64,000 nucleotides of DNA from Planctomycetota bacterium (GTDB lineage Bacteria; Planctomycetota; Planctomycetia; Pirellulales; Pirellulaceae), in NCBI GenBank assembly GCA_014381825.1, contig JACNKX010000092.1, positions 62,001-126,000 of the forward strand, in the 5' to 3' direction. Below, in pieces: positions 27,758 to 36,597 of the stretch (its first letter is position 1; each line of letters begins with the position of its first letter). The notes under the pieces are model-generated. The model did not search any database and was not told the origin of the DNA. It was given only the letters and a program-made list of their open reading frames with translations. Both the position numbers and the translations under genes were made by a program.

Positions 27758-27999
27758 TTTTTGCCTCCCCGTGCCGTAATCTCTTCATCGGTCGGTTTGC
27801 AGAGGAAGCCATAGAGCAACGCCAGCACGAGTGCTGCAATGATCAGACCGAACCCATAGAGAATCGCGAGATTCACGCCAGCGATTGGTGTGGTCTCCAT
27901 GACATCGGCGGCGAAGGCATTCAAGAAGACGAAGCCTCCATAGAGCAGTAGATAAACTGCGAATAGCACAAGGCCGATTCGCGCGTTGCGAGTATCCAT
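27754..27999 (-). CDS. DUF485-family small membrane protein
   Basis: An 81-aa protein with two membrane helices (about residues 8-28 and 40-65) of the DUF485/YjcH type, which usually accompanies ActP-like symporters. ATG 27999 has a GAGG ribosome site 5 nt upstream, better than a longer in-frame start. Its stop overlaps the symporter start by 4 bp, so the two are coupled. The biochemical role of DUF485 is unknown; a helper or stability role is an inference. Confidence 0.85.
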   Translation of the reverse strand: MDTRNARIGLVLFAVYLLLYGGFVFLNAFAADVMETTPIAGVNLAILYGFGLIIAALVLALLYGFLCKPTDEEITARGGKK

Positions 28000-28106
28000 T
28001 ATTACCTCAGGCACGAGAATTTCCGTTTACGCAAGCTCACTAGGATAGCTCCCGCGAGCCGACGACGAAAGCACGCGTGCTGTTCGCTTTTATGTTGCAC
28101 GGACCG

Positions 28107-28136
28107 TTGTTCGACCGTTCGGCTCGCCACTACAAT
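28107..28136 (+). promoter_or_regulatory. Likely promoter with uORF start at its TSS
   Basis: TTGTTC (28107-28112) and TACAAT (28131-28136) are separated by 18 bp. Transcription would begin close to the ATG at 28143, which opens a short upstream frame ahead of the amidohydrolase. Confidence 0.45.
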
Positions 28137-28142
28137 CGGTGC

Positions 28143-28199
28143 ATGGCCGCTGGGGCCGAGGTGACCATTAGATGTGCCTGCTTTTTACTGGAGTCATAA
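28143..28199 (+). CDS. Possible 18-aa upstream leader ORF
   Basis: ATG 28143 to TAA 28199 encodes MAAGAEVTIRCACFLLES. It starts at the predicted transcription start and ends 3 nt before the amidohydrolase ATG, and its last codons overlap the GGAG ribosome site of that gene. Coupled translation is possible, but it may also be a chance short frame. Confidence 0.25.
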   Translation: MAAGAEVTIRCACFLLES

Positions 28200-28202
28200 G
28201 AG

Positions 28203-29462
28203 ATGAAAAAAGAGACGGGAACGGTCGTCGTCAAGAACGGACAACTTGTTGATGGGACCGGCGCGCCACCAACCCCAGACGGTGCATTGCTGATCGAAGA
28301 CGGACTGATTTCCTACGTTGGCGACTGCGTTGCACTTCCGCCAGTACCAAACGATGCACGGGTGATCGATGCGCTTGGCGGAACAATCATGCCCGGCTTA
28401 ATCGAATCGCACTTTCATCCGACGTACTTCAACGTGGCGGCTCTGGAAGACCTCGACATCAAGTATCCAGTCGAGTATGTGACGCTTCTCGCTGCGTGTA
28501 ATGCGAAGCTGGCTCTCGAATGTGGATACACATCGGCCAGAAGCGGCGGCAGTTTGTTTAACATTGACGTTTGGCTGAAGAAGGCGATCGAAAGCGACCT
28601 TGTTCTAGGTCCGCGTCTTGCGGCGAGCGGTCGCGAGATTTGTGGAGCTGGCGGCCTGATGGATTGGAACCCTGAATTCCGCAAGATCGGCATGGAAGGT
28701 CTTATGCTATTGATCGACGGGCCGGATGAAGCGCGCCGCGCCGTGAGAAAGCTCGTTAAAGATGGCATCGAATGGGTCAAGACGTATCCCACTGGCGATG
28801 CAGCGGCTCCAGACATCAACGATCATCACACGCTTTGCATGACATTCGAAGAGATGAATGCCGTCGTTCAAATGGCGCACAACCACGGTATGAAAGTGAC
28901 AGGCCATTGCCGCGCGACCGAAGGCATCAAGAACGCGCTCGCGGCCGGGTACGACACACTGGAGCATGGCACGTTCATCGACGACGAGACGCTTGACATG
29001 TTGCTCGCGCGAGATGTTCCCGTCGTTCCGGCACTTTATTTTGAGCTGATGAGTATCGAACGCGGTCCCGAATTCGGCATGTCCCAACAAGTGATCGATG
29101 GCCATCAGGAGACACTCGACGGCGGGGCCGAGTCGGCACGACGGATTCTGGCGGCGGGAGGGCGGCTCGGCATGGGAGGCGACTACGGCTTCGCGTGGAA
29201 CCCCCACGGCGATTATGCAAAAGAGTTATCTTTCTTCGTGAATTATGTCGGGCTTAAACCGCTTGAAGTTCTTAAGTGCGCGACGAAGACCGGCGCAGAG
29301 ATTCTCGGTCGAAGCCACGAACTGGGAACGCTCGAAGTCGGCAAGTTGGCGGATATCTTAGTCGTCGACGGCGATGTGGTCGAAGACATAGCCATCCTGG
29401 AAGACCGAACGCGATTCATCACCGTTATGCAAGGCGGCACGAGCAAGGCTGGACGGGTGTAG
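28203..29462 (+). CDS. Amidohydrolase-superfamily metal-dependent hydrolase
   Basis: A 419-aa enzyme of the imidazolonepropionase/prolidase-like branch. Likely metal ligands: H70 and H72 (SHFHP), the bridging Lys in WVKTYPTGDA (about 192), His in VTGHC (about 238), His in LEHGTF (about 258) and Asp in MGGDYG (about 325). These are standard for a binuclear metal site and suggest hydrolysis of an amide or cyclic amide; the substrate is unknown. It starts at ATG 28203, 3 nt after a short leader frame, with GGAG 9 nt upstream. It is divergent from the DUF485/symporter pair. Confidence 0.88.
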   Translation: MKKETGTVVVKNGQLVDGTGAPPTPDGALLIEDGLISYVGDCVALPPVPNDARVIDALGGTIMPGLIESHFHPTYFNVAALEDLDIKYPVEYVTLLAACNAKLALECGYTSARSGGSLFNIDVWLKKAIESDLVLGPRLAASGREICGAGGLMDWNPEFRKIGMEGLMLLIDGPDEARRAVRKLVKDGIEWVKTYPTGDAAAPDINDHHTLCMTFEEMNAVVQMAHNHGMKVTGHCRATEGIKNALAAGYDTLEHGTFIDDETLDMLLARDVPVVPALYFELMSIERGPEFGMSQQVIDGHQETLDGGAESARRILAAGGRLGMGGDYGFAWNPHGDYAKELSFFVNYVGLKPLEVLKCATKTGAEILGRSHELGTLEVGKLADILVVDGDVVEDIAILEDRTRFITVMQGGTSKAGRV

Positions 29463-29668
29463 CGACGGACTCGCATATTCGCCCCGGACGCTCGCAACAT
29501 ACCCGCCTGCTCATTAAATGAGTCGAACCACGAGCCTGTGACTGGTGCATTTGTCCACCCCCCAACGAGAAGTGGAATTGCCCTCTCGTCGATCGGCGAT
29601 TATTCTCATCCATTCACCATCGCAATCACAAACCCCGAGTGTTGAGCTAGGCGATACTTGTGGGGGCA

Positions 29669-29696
29669 GTCGGCGTCAATTGGAATTGCTGCCGAC
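29669..29696. other. Hairpin upstream of small gene
   Basis: GTCGGC and GCCGAC flank an inner CAAT/ATTG stem with a short mismatched bulge. No T-run follows, so it is only a possible regulatory hairpin or weak terminator about 55 bp before the ATG of the next gene. Confidence 0.3.
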
Positions 29697-29750
29697 ACAT
29701 TCTTTGCGAGCCACACTCCGACACCGCAATGCAACGGAGATTCTGCACGC

Positions 29751-29945
29751 ATGGCTGACGACACCGAGAATAACACCGAGTGGGATGTGTTTGCCGAGAA
29801 TCACTTTCTTGGTCGCGTCACTGCAGCAAACGAGAAAGAAGCGGTTGAAACCGGGATTCGCCTGTTCGGCAGCCATCTCGAAGGGATCTTGAGAGTTCAG
29901 CCCCGAGTCCAAACCGCGAAGGATGGTTGGTCGCGCCCGATATGA
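29751..29945 (+). CDS. Small conserved-looking protein, unknown function
   Basis: A 64-aa acidic-to-neutral soluble protein (MADDTENNTEWDVFAENH), with GRVTAANEKEAVETGIRLF. That pattern faintly recalls the PaaB-type fold of phenylacetate epoxidase subunits, but no paa genes are nearby. The frame extends upstream; ATG 29751 is chosen for the GGAG about 11 nt before it. The gene converges with the riboswitch-led minus-strand unit that ends at 30005. Confidence 0.45.
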   Translation: MADDTENNTEWDVFAENHFLGRVTAANEKEAVETGIRLFGSHLEGILRVQPRVQTAKDGWSRPI

Positions 29946-30004
29946 CGATGTCGTCCGACCCGGATATCGAAACACCCGGAAAGCAGCGGCAGCGAGAAGA
30001 ACCA

Positions 30005-30049
30005 AGAACGAAGAAAGATCCTCGAAGCAGGGTAATACTCCGAGGATCT
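30005..30049 (-). terminator. Intrinsic terminator of the minus-strand riboswitch unit
   Basis: On the minus strand a perfect 9-bp stem (AGATCCTCG / CGAGGATCT) with a 16-nt loop is followed by TTTCTTCGTTCTT. The plus strand has no T-run after the stem. It lies just after the possible 36-42 aa frame and about 250 nt after the c-di-GMP riboswitch. Confidence 0.75.
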
Positions 30050-30092
30050 GCTGTGGGCGGACGCTAGTACTGCATAACACAGTTGCAAGGCA

Positions 30093-30203
30093 TCATGGGG
30101 TCGTCCGCGACCGCCCAGGCGGTGGGGTGCTTCGTTGGACGCGTGATTTGCTCACGAGATTCGTGAGTTCTCGGTGGAGCAGCGTACGCACGTGCGGTTT
30201 CAT
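30093..30203 (-). CDS. Possible 36-aa basic protein under riboswitch control
   Basis: A short frame, MKPHVRTLLHRELTNLVSKS followed by a Pro/Arg/Ser-rich end. It begins 94 nt after the 98-nt riboswitch and ends 43 nt before an intrinsic terminator. GAGAG lies about 8 nt before ATG 30203; an alternative ATG at 30221 (42 aa) has no ribosome site. It is strongly basic and has no family I know. The unit could instead be a non-coding RNA. Confidence 0.35.
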   Translation of the reverse strand: MKPHVRTLLHRELTNLVSKSRVQRSTPPPGRSRTTP

Positions 30204-30296
30204 AAGGATACTCTCAGGCATATTGTGCTGCGCGTTGGCACCGCGCGACGAGGCGCGCAGAACACCAACAACACAGTTACATCTGGAACAAGATAA

Positions 30297-30394
30297 TTCC
30301 TTTCGGCGGCCTGGCGATCTCGAACGAGACCCATGGCTTTGCGTCCCGGCCTCACGACCGGTTTGCCTTTGTCGAGGAACTCTGCCTGAGTTCC
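30297..30394 (-). ncRNA. c-di-GMP-I (GEMM) riboswitch, copy 2
   Basis: The minus strand reads GGCAAACC, then a hairpin with the GNRA loop GTGA, then GGACGCAAAGCCA, a TCTCG-TT-CGAGA stem, and GATCGCCAGGCCGCCGA, which is the GEMM-I consensus in order. It is 98 nt long and 91/98 identical to the copy at 31239-31336. Outer stem TTCC/GGAA is present, plus an upstream GGAACT that can pair with the same AGTTCC. Cyclic di-GMP binding is expected from the family. The unit downstream is a short transcript ending at the 30005-30049 terminator. Confidence 0.88.
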
Positions 30395-30603
30395 GCGGAC
30401 GAGACAAGTATGATGTGCATTAAAACAAATAGGTCGCTTTATGCGCGTTGTCAAATCGGAGCAGATATTTTATTCCGCTCGCGGCAATGAACCTTCCATT
30501 TTGTAGCGGCGCGCATGAACCGTGTGCTACTGTTGCAAAGACCTTTGTCGCCGATTCATGTCAAGTGCGGCAATTATCTGAGTTCTCGGCAAGGACAGAA
30601 AAC

Positions 30604-31188
30604 ATGACGGGTGGAAAACGACGACACCAAATGTTCGCCGACCGAAAGATACAAGGTGCGTTATTAGCGCACACTGCGATCTATTGGTTCTACTGTTTAT
30701 TTTCCGTAACACTCGTCGCGGTTTGCTGGATCATCTTTACAAAGCAACCGGAAACTTCGGCCGAGTTATTTACGCAGCTTTGGTTCAACTGTGGACCCGC
30801 GTTGCTTGGATCCGTACTCTTGCTCCCGCTAGTACTGCTGGATTGCTTACGATTGAGCAGTCGATTCGCTGGCCCGATGGTGCGAATGCAGCGTGTCATG
30901 CGAGAAATGGCTGCGGGAGAGACGCCCGCTGCGTTTACGCTTCGGCCAGGCGATTATTGGACGGAGTTTGCGGAGAACATGAACATCGTCATGCAGCGGC
31001 TCAGCGAAGCAGGAGCGCAACCAAGCCCGATTCAATCGCCGACGTCTGCCATCTCAGAGTTCGCTACCGACGAACCACAATCAGACGCCACCGGTTTCGA
31101 TTCAGAGACGCAGCTTGCCTCTTCTCTCGTCGCCCCAGCAGACGGTGAGGACGACGCGCAGAGCATTTATTCCGATTTGTCGATTTGA
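30604..31188 (+). CDS. HAMP-like membrane protein
   Basis: A 194-aa protein with two membrane helices (about residues 17-42 and 60-82), then a HAMP-like linker (FAGPMVRMQRVMREMAAGE, about 90-108) continuing through LRPGDYWTEFAENMNIVMQRL, and a Ser/Asp-rich tail. No kinase, methyl-accepting or cyclase domain follows, so it is a truncated-receptor type or adaptor. ATG 30604 has AAGGA 8 nt upstream. It sits between the two divergently oriented c-di-GMP riboswitches and just before the TadG-like pair, which suggests a surface-signalling role. Confidence 0.65.
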   Translation: MTGGKRRHQMFADRKIQGALLAHTAIYWFYCLFSVTLVAVCWIIFTKQPETSAELFTQLWFNCGPALLGSVLLLPLVLLDCLRLSSRFAGPMVRMQRVMREMAAGETPAAFTLRPGDYWTEFAENMNIVMQRLSEAGAQPSPIQSPTSAISEFATDEPQSDATGFDSETQLASSLVAPADGEDDAQSIYSDLSI

Positions 31189-31238
31189 CAACCCAGCAGT
31201 AGTGACCTAGCTATTTAGATAGCACTTCGGCTTATTCT

Positions 31239-31336
31239 GGAACTCAGACAAAGTTCCTCGATAAGGGCAAACCGGTCGCAAGGCCGGGACGCAAAGCCAT
31301 GGGTCTCGTTCGAGATCGCCAGGCTGCCGAAAGGAA
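31239..31336 (+). ncRNA. c-di-GMP-I (GEMM) riboswitch, copy 1
   Basis: GGCAAACC, a hairpin with GNRA loop GCAA, GGACGCAAAGCCATGGG, a TCTCG-TT-CGAGA stem, and GATCGCCAGGCTGCCGA follow the GEMM-I consensus. It lies 67 nt upstream of the secreted-protein gene at 31404. A small ACACG/CGTGT hairpin with a short T-run (31345-31363) follows and could be the expression platform, though it is weak. GGAACT at 31239-31244 can pair with AGTTCC at 31252-31257, which also forms the outer riboswitch stem with GGAA at 31333-31336, so the two structures compete. Binding of c-di-GMP is inferred from the family. Confidence 0.92.
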
Positions 31337-31403
31337 GTCACAAGACACGCAGCATCGTGTTTTCACAGCTGTATGTTGACATCTCTCGTCTGAGGTAAGT
31401 CAT

Positions 31404-32063
31404 ATGATGCCACGTAGCTATCGTTGGCCGGATGCGCAAACGGCCCGCCTTGCTCTCATGCTCGGTTCGCTTCTTCTCCTCTCCGCCGCTCGCAGCTTTG
31501 CTTCGGAACCCGTAACAGTCATCGGAATCGAAGAAGATTGGGAGTTGACCGTCGCAAGCCCCGACCCAAACAGCACAGCTCCACAAGTCAGTTGCACGAT
31601 CTCGCCGCTGTTACATGTCAGTTCGATCCACGCAGCGTTCGAGCTGAATCATCAGAGTCAGCCAGAGTTCACCGCTGGCGGGTTGCAACTTCAAGTTTGG
31701 AACGACGAGCAACCGCTAAGTTCACGAAAATTCCCTGTTGCTGGAGTTCTTTCCACTGAGAGCGAAGAAGTTCGCTGGACACAGTCACTCATGCTCGAAG
31801 ACGGGGCTCTCCATTTTGAGATCACCGATGGGACGTCCACGACGTGGGGAAATTTTGGCGGTCAAGGTTATCTGAAGGCGGCTATCACGACGAACCTCGA
31901 GAACCTGAACGGATACGATCCAGCCGTCTCGGTGCAAAACTCCGGCGTTGCGTACGCCGGAAATCGAGTTACGACCCTCGTACTCAAGCGCGTTCGCGCA
32001 ACACTCTCTAATGGCGAAGTCATCGAAGACGCAACGGAACGCGTCGTTCATTCTCGCAACTAG
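31404..32063 (+). CDS. Secreted protein, unknown function, under c-di-GMP riboswitch
   Basis: A 219-aa protein with an N-terminal signal peptide (LALMLGSLLLLSAARSFASE, cleavage near residue 36) and a beta-rich mature part of no known family. Two ATGs in tandem (31404, 31407) have GAGG 7 nt upstream of the first. The gene follows the c-di-GMP riboswitch directly and is separated from the TadG-like gene by only 40 bp, so both should respond to the same signal. A role in surface or pilus biogenesis is inferred from that linkage alone. Confidence 0.6.
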   Translation: MMPRSYRWPDAQTARLALMLGSLLLLSAARSFASEPVTVIGIEEDWELTVASPDPNSTAPQVSCTISPLLHVSSIHAAFELNHQSQPEFTAGGLQLQVWNDEQPLSSRKFPVAGVLSTESEEVRWTQSLMLEDGALHFEITDGTSTTWGNFGGQGYLKAAITTNLENLNGYDPAVSVQNSGVAYAGNRVTTLVLKRVRATLSNGEVIEDATERVVHSRN

Positions 32064-32103
32064 GCTCCCCAGCAGCAAACTCTACATCGATTCGAGGCAG
32101 ATC

Positions 32104-33240
32104 ATGCAACGTCGTCAATTCCGTCGCAAACGCAAAGGCAATATCCTCGTTCTGAGCGCAGTGCTCATGGTCATGATCATGGCGATGCTTGCCTTCGCTG
32201 TTGATCTCGGCTTCCTGTACGTGGCGCGAGAGGAAATGCAACGCTCGGCCGATTCGGCTGCCTTAGCAGCCGCGTGGGACTTGGTCGACAACGGTGCGCT
32301 AACCGGCGACAGTAACGTTTATCTGATGGAAGATAGCGCACGCTCAACCGCCTCGCAATACGTCGCGCTGAACCAAGTCTTACGCCACTCACCGGAACTC
32401 GCAAACGAAGATGTTGTCGTAGGCTTTCTTCCAAATCCTTCCGACCCAAATGAATCGATCGACTTAACCGGGTCAAACACGCCAAACACGGTTTGGGTTC
32501 GCATTCGACGTACCGAGTCTCAGAACGGAAACATTCCTTTCTTCATAGCCAACGTGTTGGGTATCGACAGCATCGGTGCAGAGGTCGAATCCACGGCGGC
32601 ACTCTTGAACAGCTTTCAAGGTTTCAATACGCCGTCGAGTGGAAATCTAGATCTACTTCCGTTCGCCCTGGACCAAGATACCTGGAACGATCTCGTCGGT
32701 GGCGTTGGGACAGACGATTGGAAGTGGGACGCGGCAACGGGCGAAGTTCAAGCAGGTTGTGACGGCATTCTCGAACTGAATCTCTACCCTCAGGGAACGG
32801 GATCGCCGGGCAATCGCGGCACGATTGATATCGGCAGCAACAACAACAGCACTGCGGACATCGCTCGACAAATCGTCGAAGGAGTCTCTCCATCCGACTT
32901 GTCATATCATGGCGGCAAACTCGAATTTGACAGCAACGGCGAGCTTCCCTTGAACGGCGATACCGGAATCAGCGCTGGTGTGAAAGACGAGTTGGAATCC
33001 ATCAAAGGCGACCCTCGCATCATTCCGATCTTCAGCCAAGTTGCGGGCCCCGGAAACAACGCGATGTACACGATCACCCAATTCGCGGGTATTCGAATAA
33101 TGGAAGTGAAGCTGACTGGGAAACAGTCGGGTAAGCGAGTGATCATCCAACCGGCCAATATTCTCGCTCGGGGCGGCATCCCGTCCCCAACAAGCGGCAC
33201 GACGGCATTCGTCTACTCGCCAGTTTGGCTCGTTCGGTAA
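32104..33240 (+). CDS. TadG-like Flp pilus assembly protein
   Basis: A 378-aa protein with a basic N-terminus and one membrane helix (ILVLSAVLMVMIMAMLAFAV, about residues 13-32), then DLGFLYVAREEMQRSADSAA, the hallmark of TadE/TadG-like pilus assembly proteins. ATG 32104 has GAGG about 7 nt upstream; longer in-frame starts only extend into the preceding gene. The rest is a long extracytoplasmic region of unknown fold. No other tad genes are in the window. It is the second gene behind the c-di-GMP riboswitch, matching the common role of c-di-GMP in attachment. Confidence 0.82.
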   Translation: MQRRQFRRKRKGNILVLSAVLMVMIMAMLAFAVDLGFLYVAREEMQRSADSAALAAAWDLVDNGALTGDSNVYLMEDSARSTASQYVALNQVLRHSPELANEDVVVGFLPNPSDPNESIDLTGSNTPNTVWVRIRRTESQNGNIPFFIANVLGIDSIGAEVESTAALLNSFQGFNTPSSGNLDLLPFALDQDTWNDLVGGVGTDDWKWDAATGEVQAGCDGILELNLYPQGTGSPGNRGTIDIGSNNNSTADIARQIVEGVSPSDLSYHGGKLEFDSNGELPLNGDTGISAGVKDELESIKGDPRIIPIFSQVAGPGNNAMYTITQFAGIRIMEVKLTGKQSGKRVIIQPANILARGGIPSPTSGTTAFVYSPVWLVR

Positions 33241-33287
33241 GGTGCGTCATTGAGTTCGCGCGACGCGATTGTTCTGCCGGCAACGCA

Positions 33288-34600
33288 CTAGCTTGGTCCG
33301 ACCGAGCTGCGACCGATCGAGTGGTAGGTGAAGCCCTGCTCTTGCATCTGTTCGGGGTCGTACAGATTCCGCCCATCAAAGACGACGGGCTGTTTCATCC
33401 GCTGTTTCATCTCGTCAAAGTTAGGGTTCCTGAACTCGCTCCATTCCGTATTGATGGCCAAGGCGTCGGCGTTCTCTAGCACGTCCATGGGCTGGGTCGC
33501 GTACGTTAGCTTGTCGCCATAGATCGCTCGAACGTTCCCCATTGCTTCGGGATCGTGAACATGAAGCGACGCGCCCAGTTCGAGCAAACGATCAATCATG
33601 ACGAGCGCCGGAGCTTCGCGAATGTCGTCTGTTCGCGGCTTAAACGCCAGACCCCAAATTGCGACAGTCTTGCCAGCGAGTTGCCCGTTGAAATGAGCTT
33701 CGACCTTTTTGATGAGGATGTGCTTCTGATTGTCGTTGACCTCGTCGACCGAATTCATGATCCTCGGTTCGACACCGACGCTCTTCGCCATACTCGCCAG
33801 CGCACGAACGTCTTTTGGAAAACAGCTGCCGCCATAGCCGACGCCGGGAAATAGGAATTGAAATCCAATTCGCTGGTCGTGACCGATACCCCGCCGAACA
33901 TCGTTGATGTCGCCACCCATCGGCTCGCAGATATTTGCCATCTCATTGATAAAGCTGATTTTTGTCGAAAGCAGCGCGTTGGCGACATACTTTGTCAACT
34001 CGGCACTTTCCGGCGACATCACCAAAAAAGGTCGCTCCGTGCGTAAGAACGGAGCGTAGAGCTCTTGCAACGTTTCTGCGACTTCCGGTCGTCGAACACC
34101 AACAACAACTCGATCCGGAAACGTAAAGTCCTTGATCGCAGCGCCTTCTTTCAAGAATTCCGGATTGCTCGCCACGTCGCACTCTCGCCCAGTAGCTTCC
34201 TTCAGCCGAGCGAAAATCCACGCGTTCGTCCCAACTGGTACTGTACTCTTCGTCACGACGATGGCGTCTTCCGGCAGATGAGGAGCAATCGCATCAACAA
34301 CCGACCGTAACGCTGACAGATCAGCCGAACCGTCGTCGGATTGCGGTGTTCCAACCGCAAGGTAGACGAGCTTCGCGATCTTTACTGCCGAGCCGAGATC
34401 AGTCGTGAAGTGCAAACGCCCGGCGGCCGCGTTTCGGACCACAAGCTCCGACAGACCGGGCTCATAAATCGGAACTTTGCCTTGGTTGAGCTGTTCGATC
34501 TTAGCTTCATCGATATCGATACAGGTGACATCATTGCCGCTGTCCGCGAAGCAAGTGCCTGAGACAAGTCCGACGTATCCGGTTCCGACCACCGCAACTT

Positions 34601-34604
<4 letters not shown>
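33288..34604 (-). CDS. ugd: UDP-glucose 6-dehydrogenase
   Basis: NAD-dependent enzyme of 438 aa that oxidises UDP-glucose to UDP-glucuronate. N-terminal Rossmann motif [10 protein letters not shown] (residues 7-16), and the catalytic Cys lies in [10 protein letters not shown]. The C-terminal domain has the [17 protein letters not shown] signature. ATG 34604 has AAGGA about 9 nt upstream. Its start overlaps the stop of the epimerase-like gene by 4 bp (ATGA). With gmd and the reductase it supplies activated acidic and 6-deoxy sugars for a surface polysaccharide. Confidence 0.93.
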
Positions 34605-36588
<1,984 letters not shown>

Positions 36589-36597
36589 CTAGCTTCC

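Noticed and set aside
29923-30423. Plus-strand frame of 166 codons
   Set aside because: It covers the antisense of the left riboswitch and the terminator region; its product has no domain and no ribosome site.
31375-31380. TTGACA just before the secreted-protein gene
   Set aside because: It is too close to the start codon to serve that gene; the riboswitch requires transcription from further upstream.
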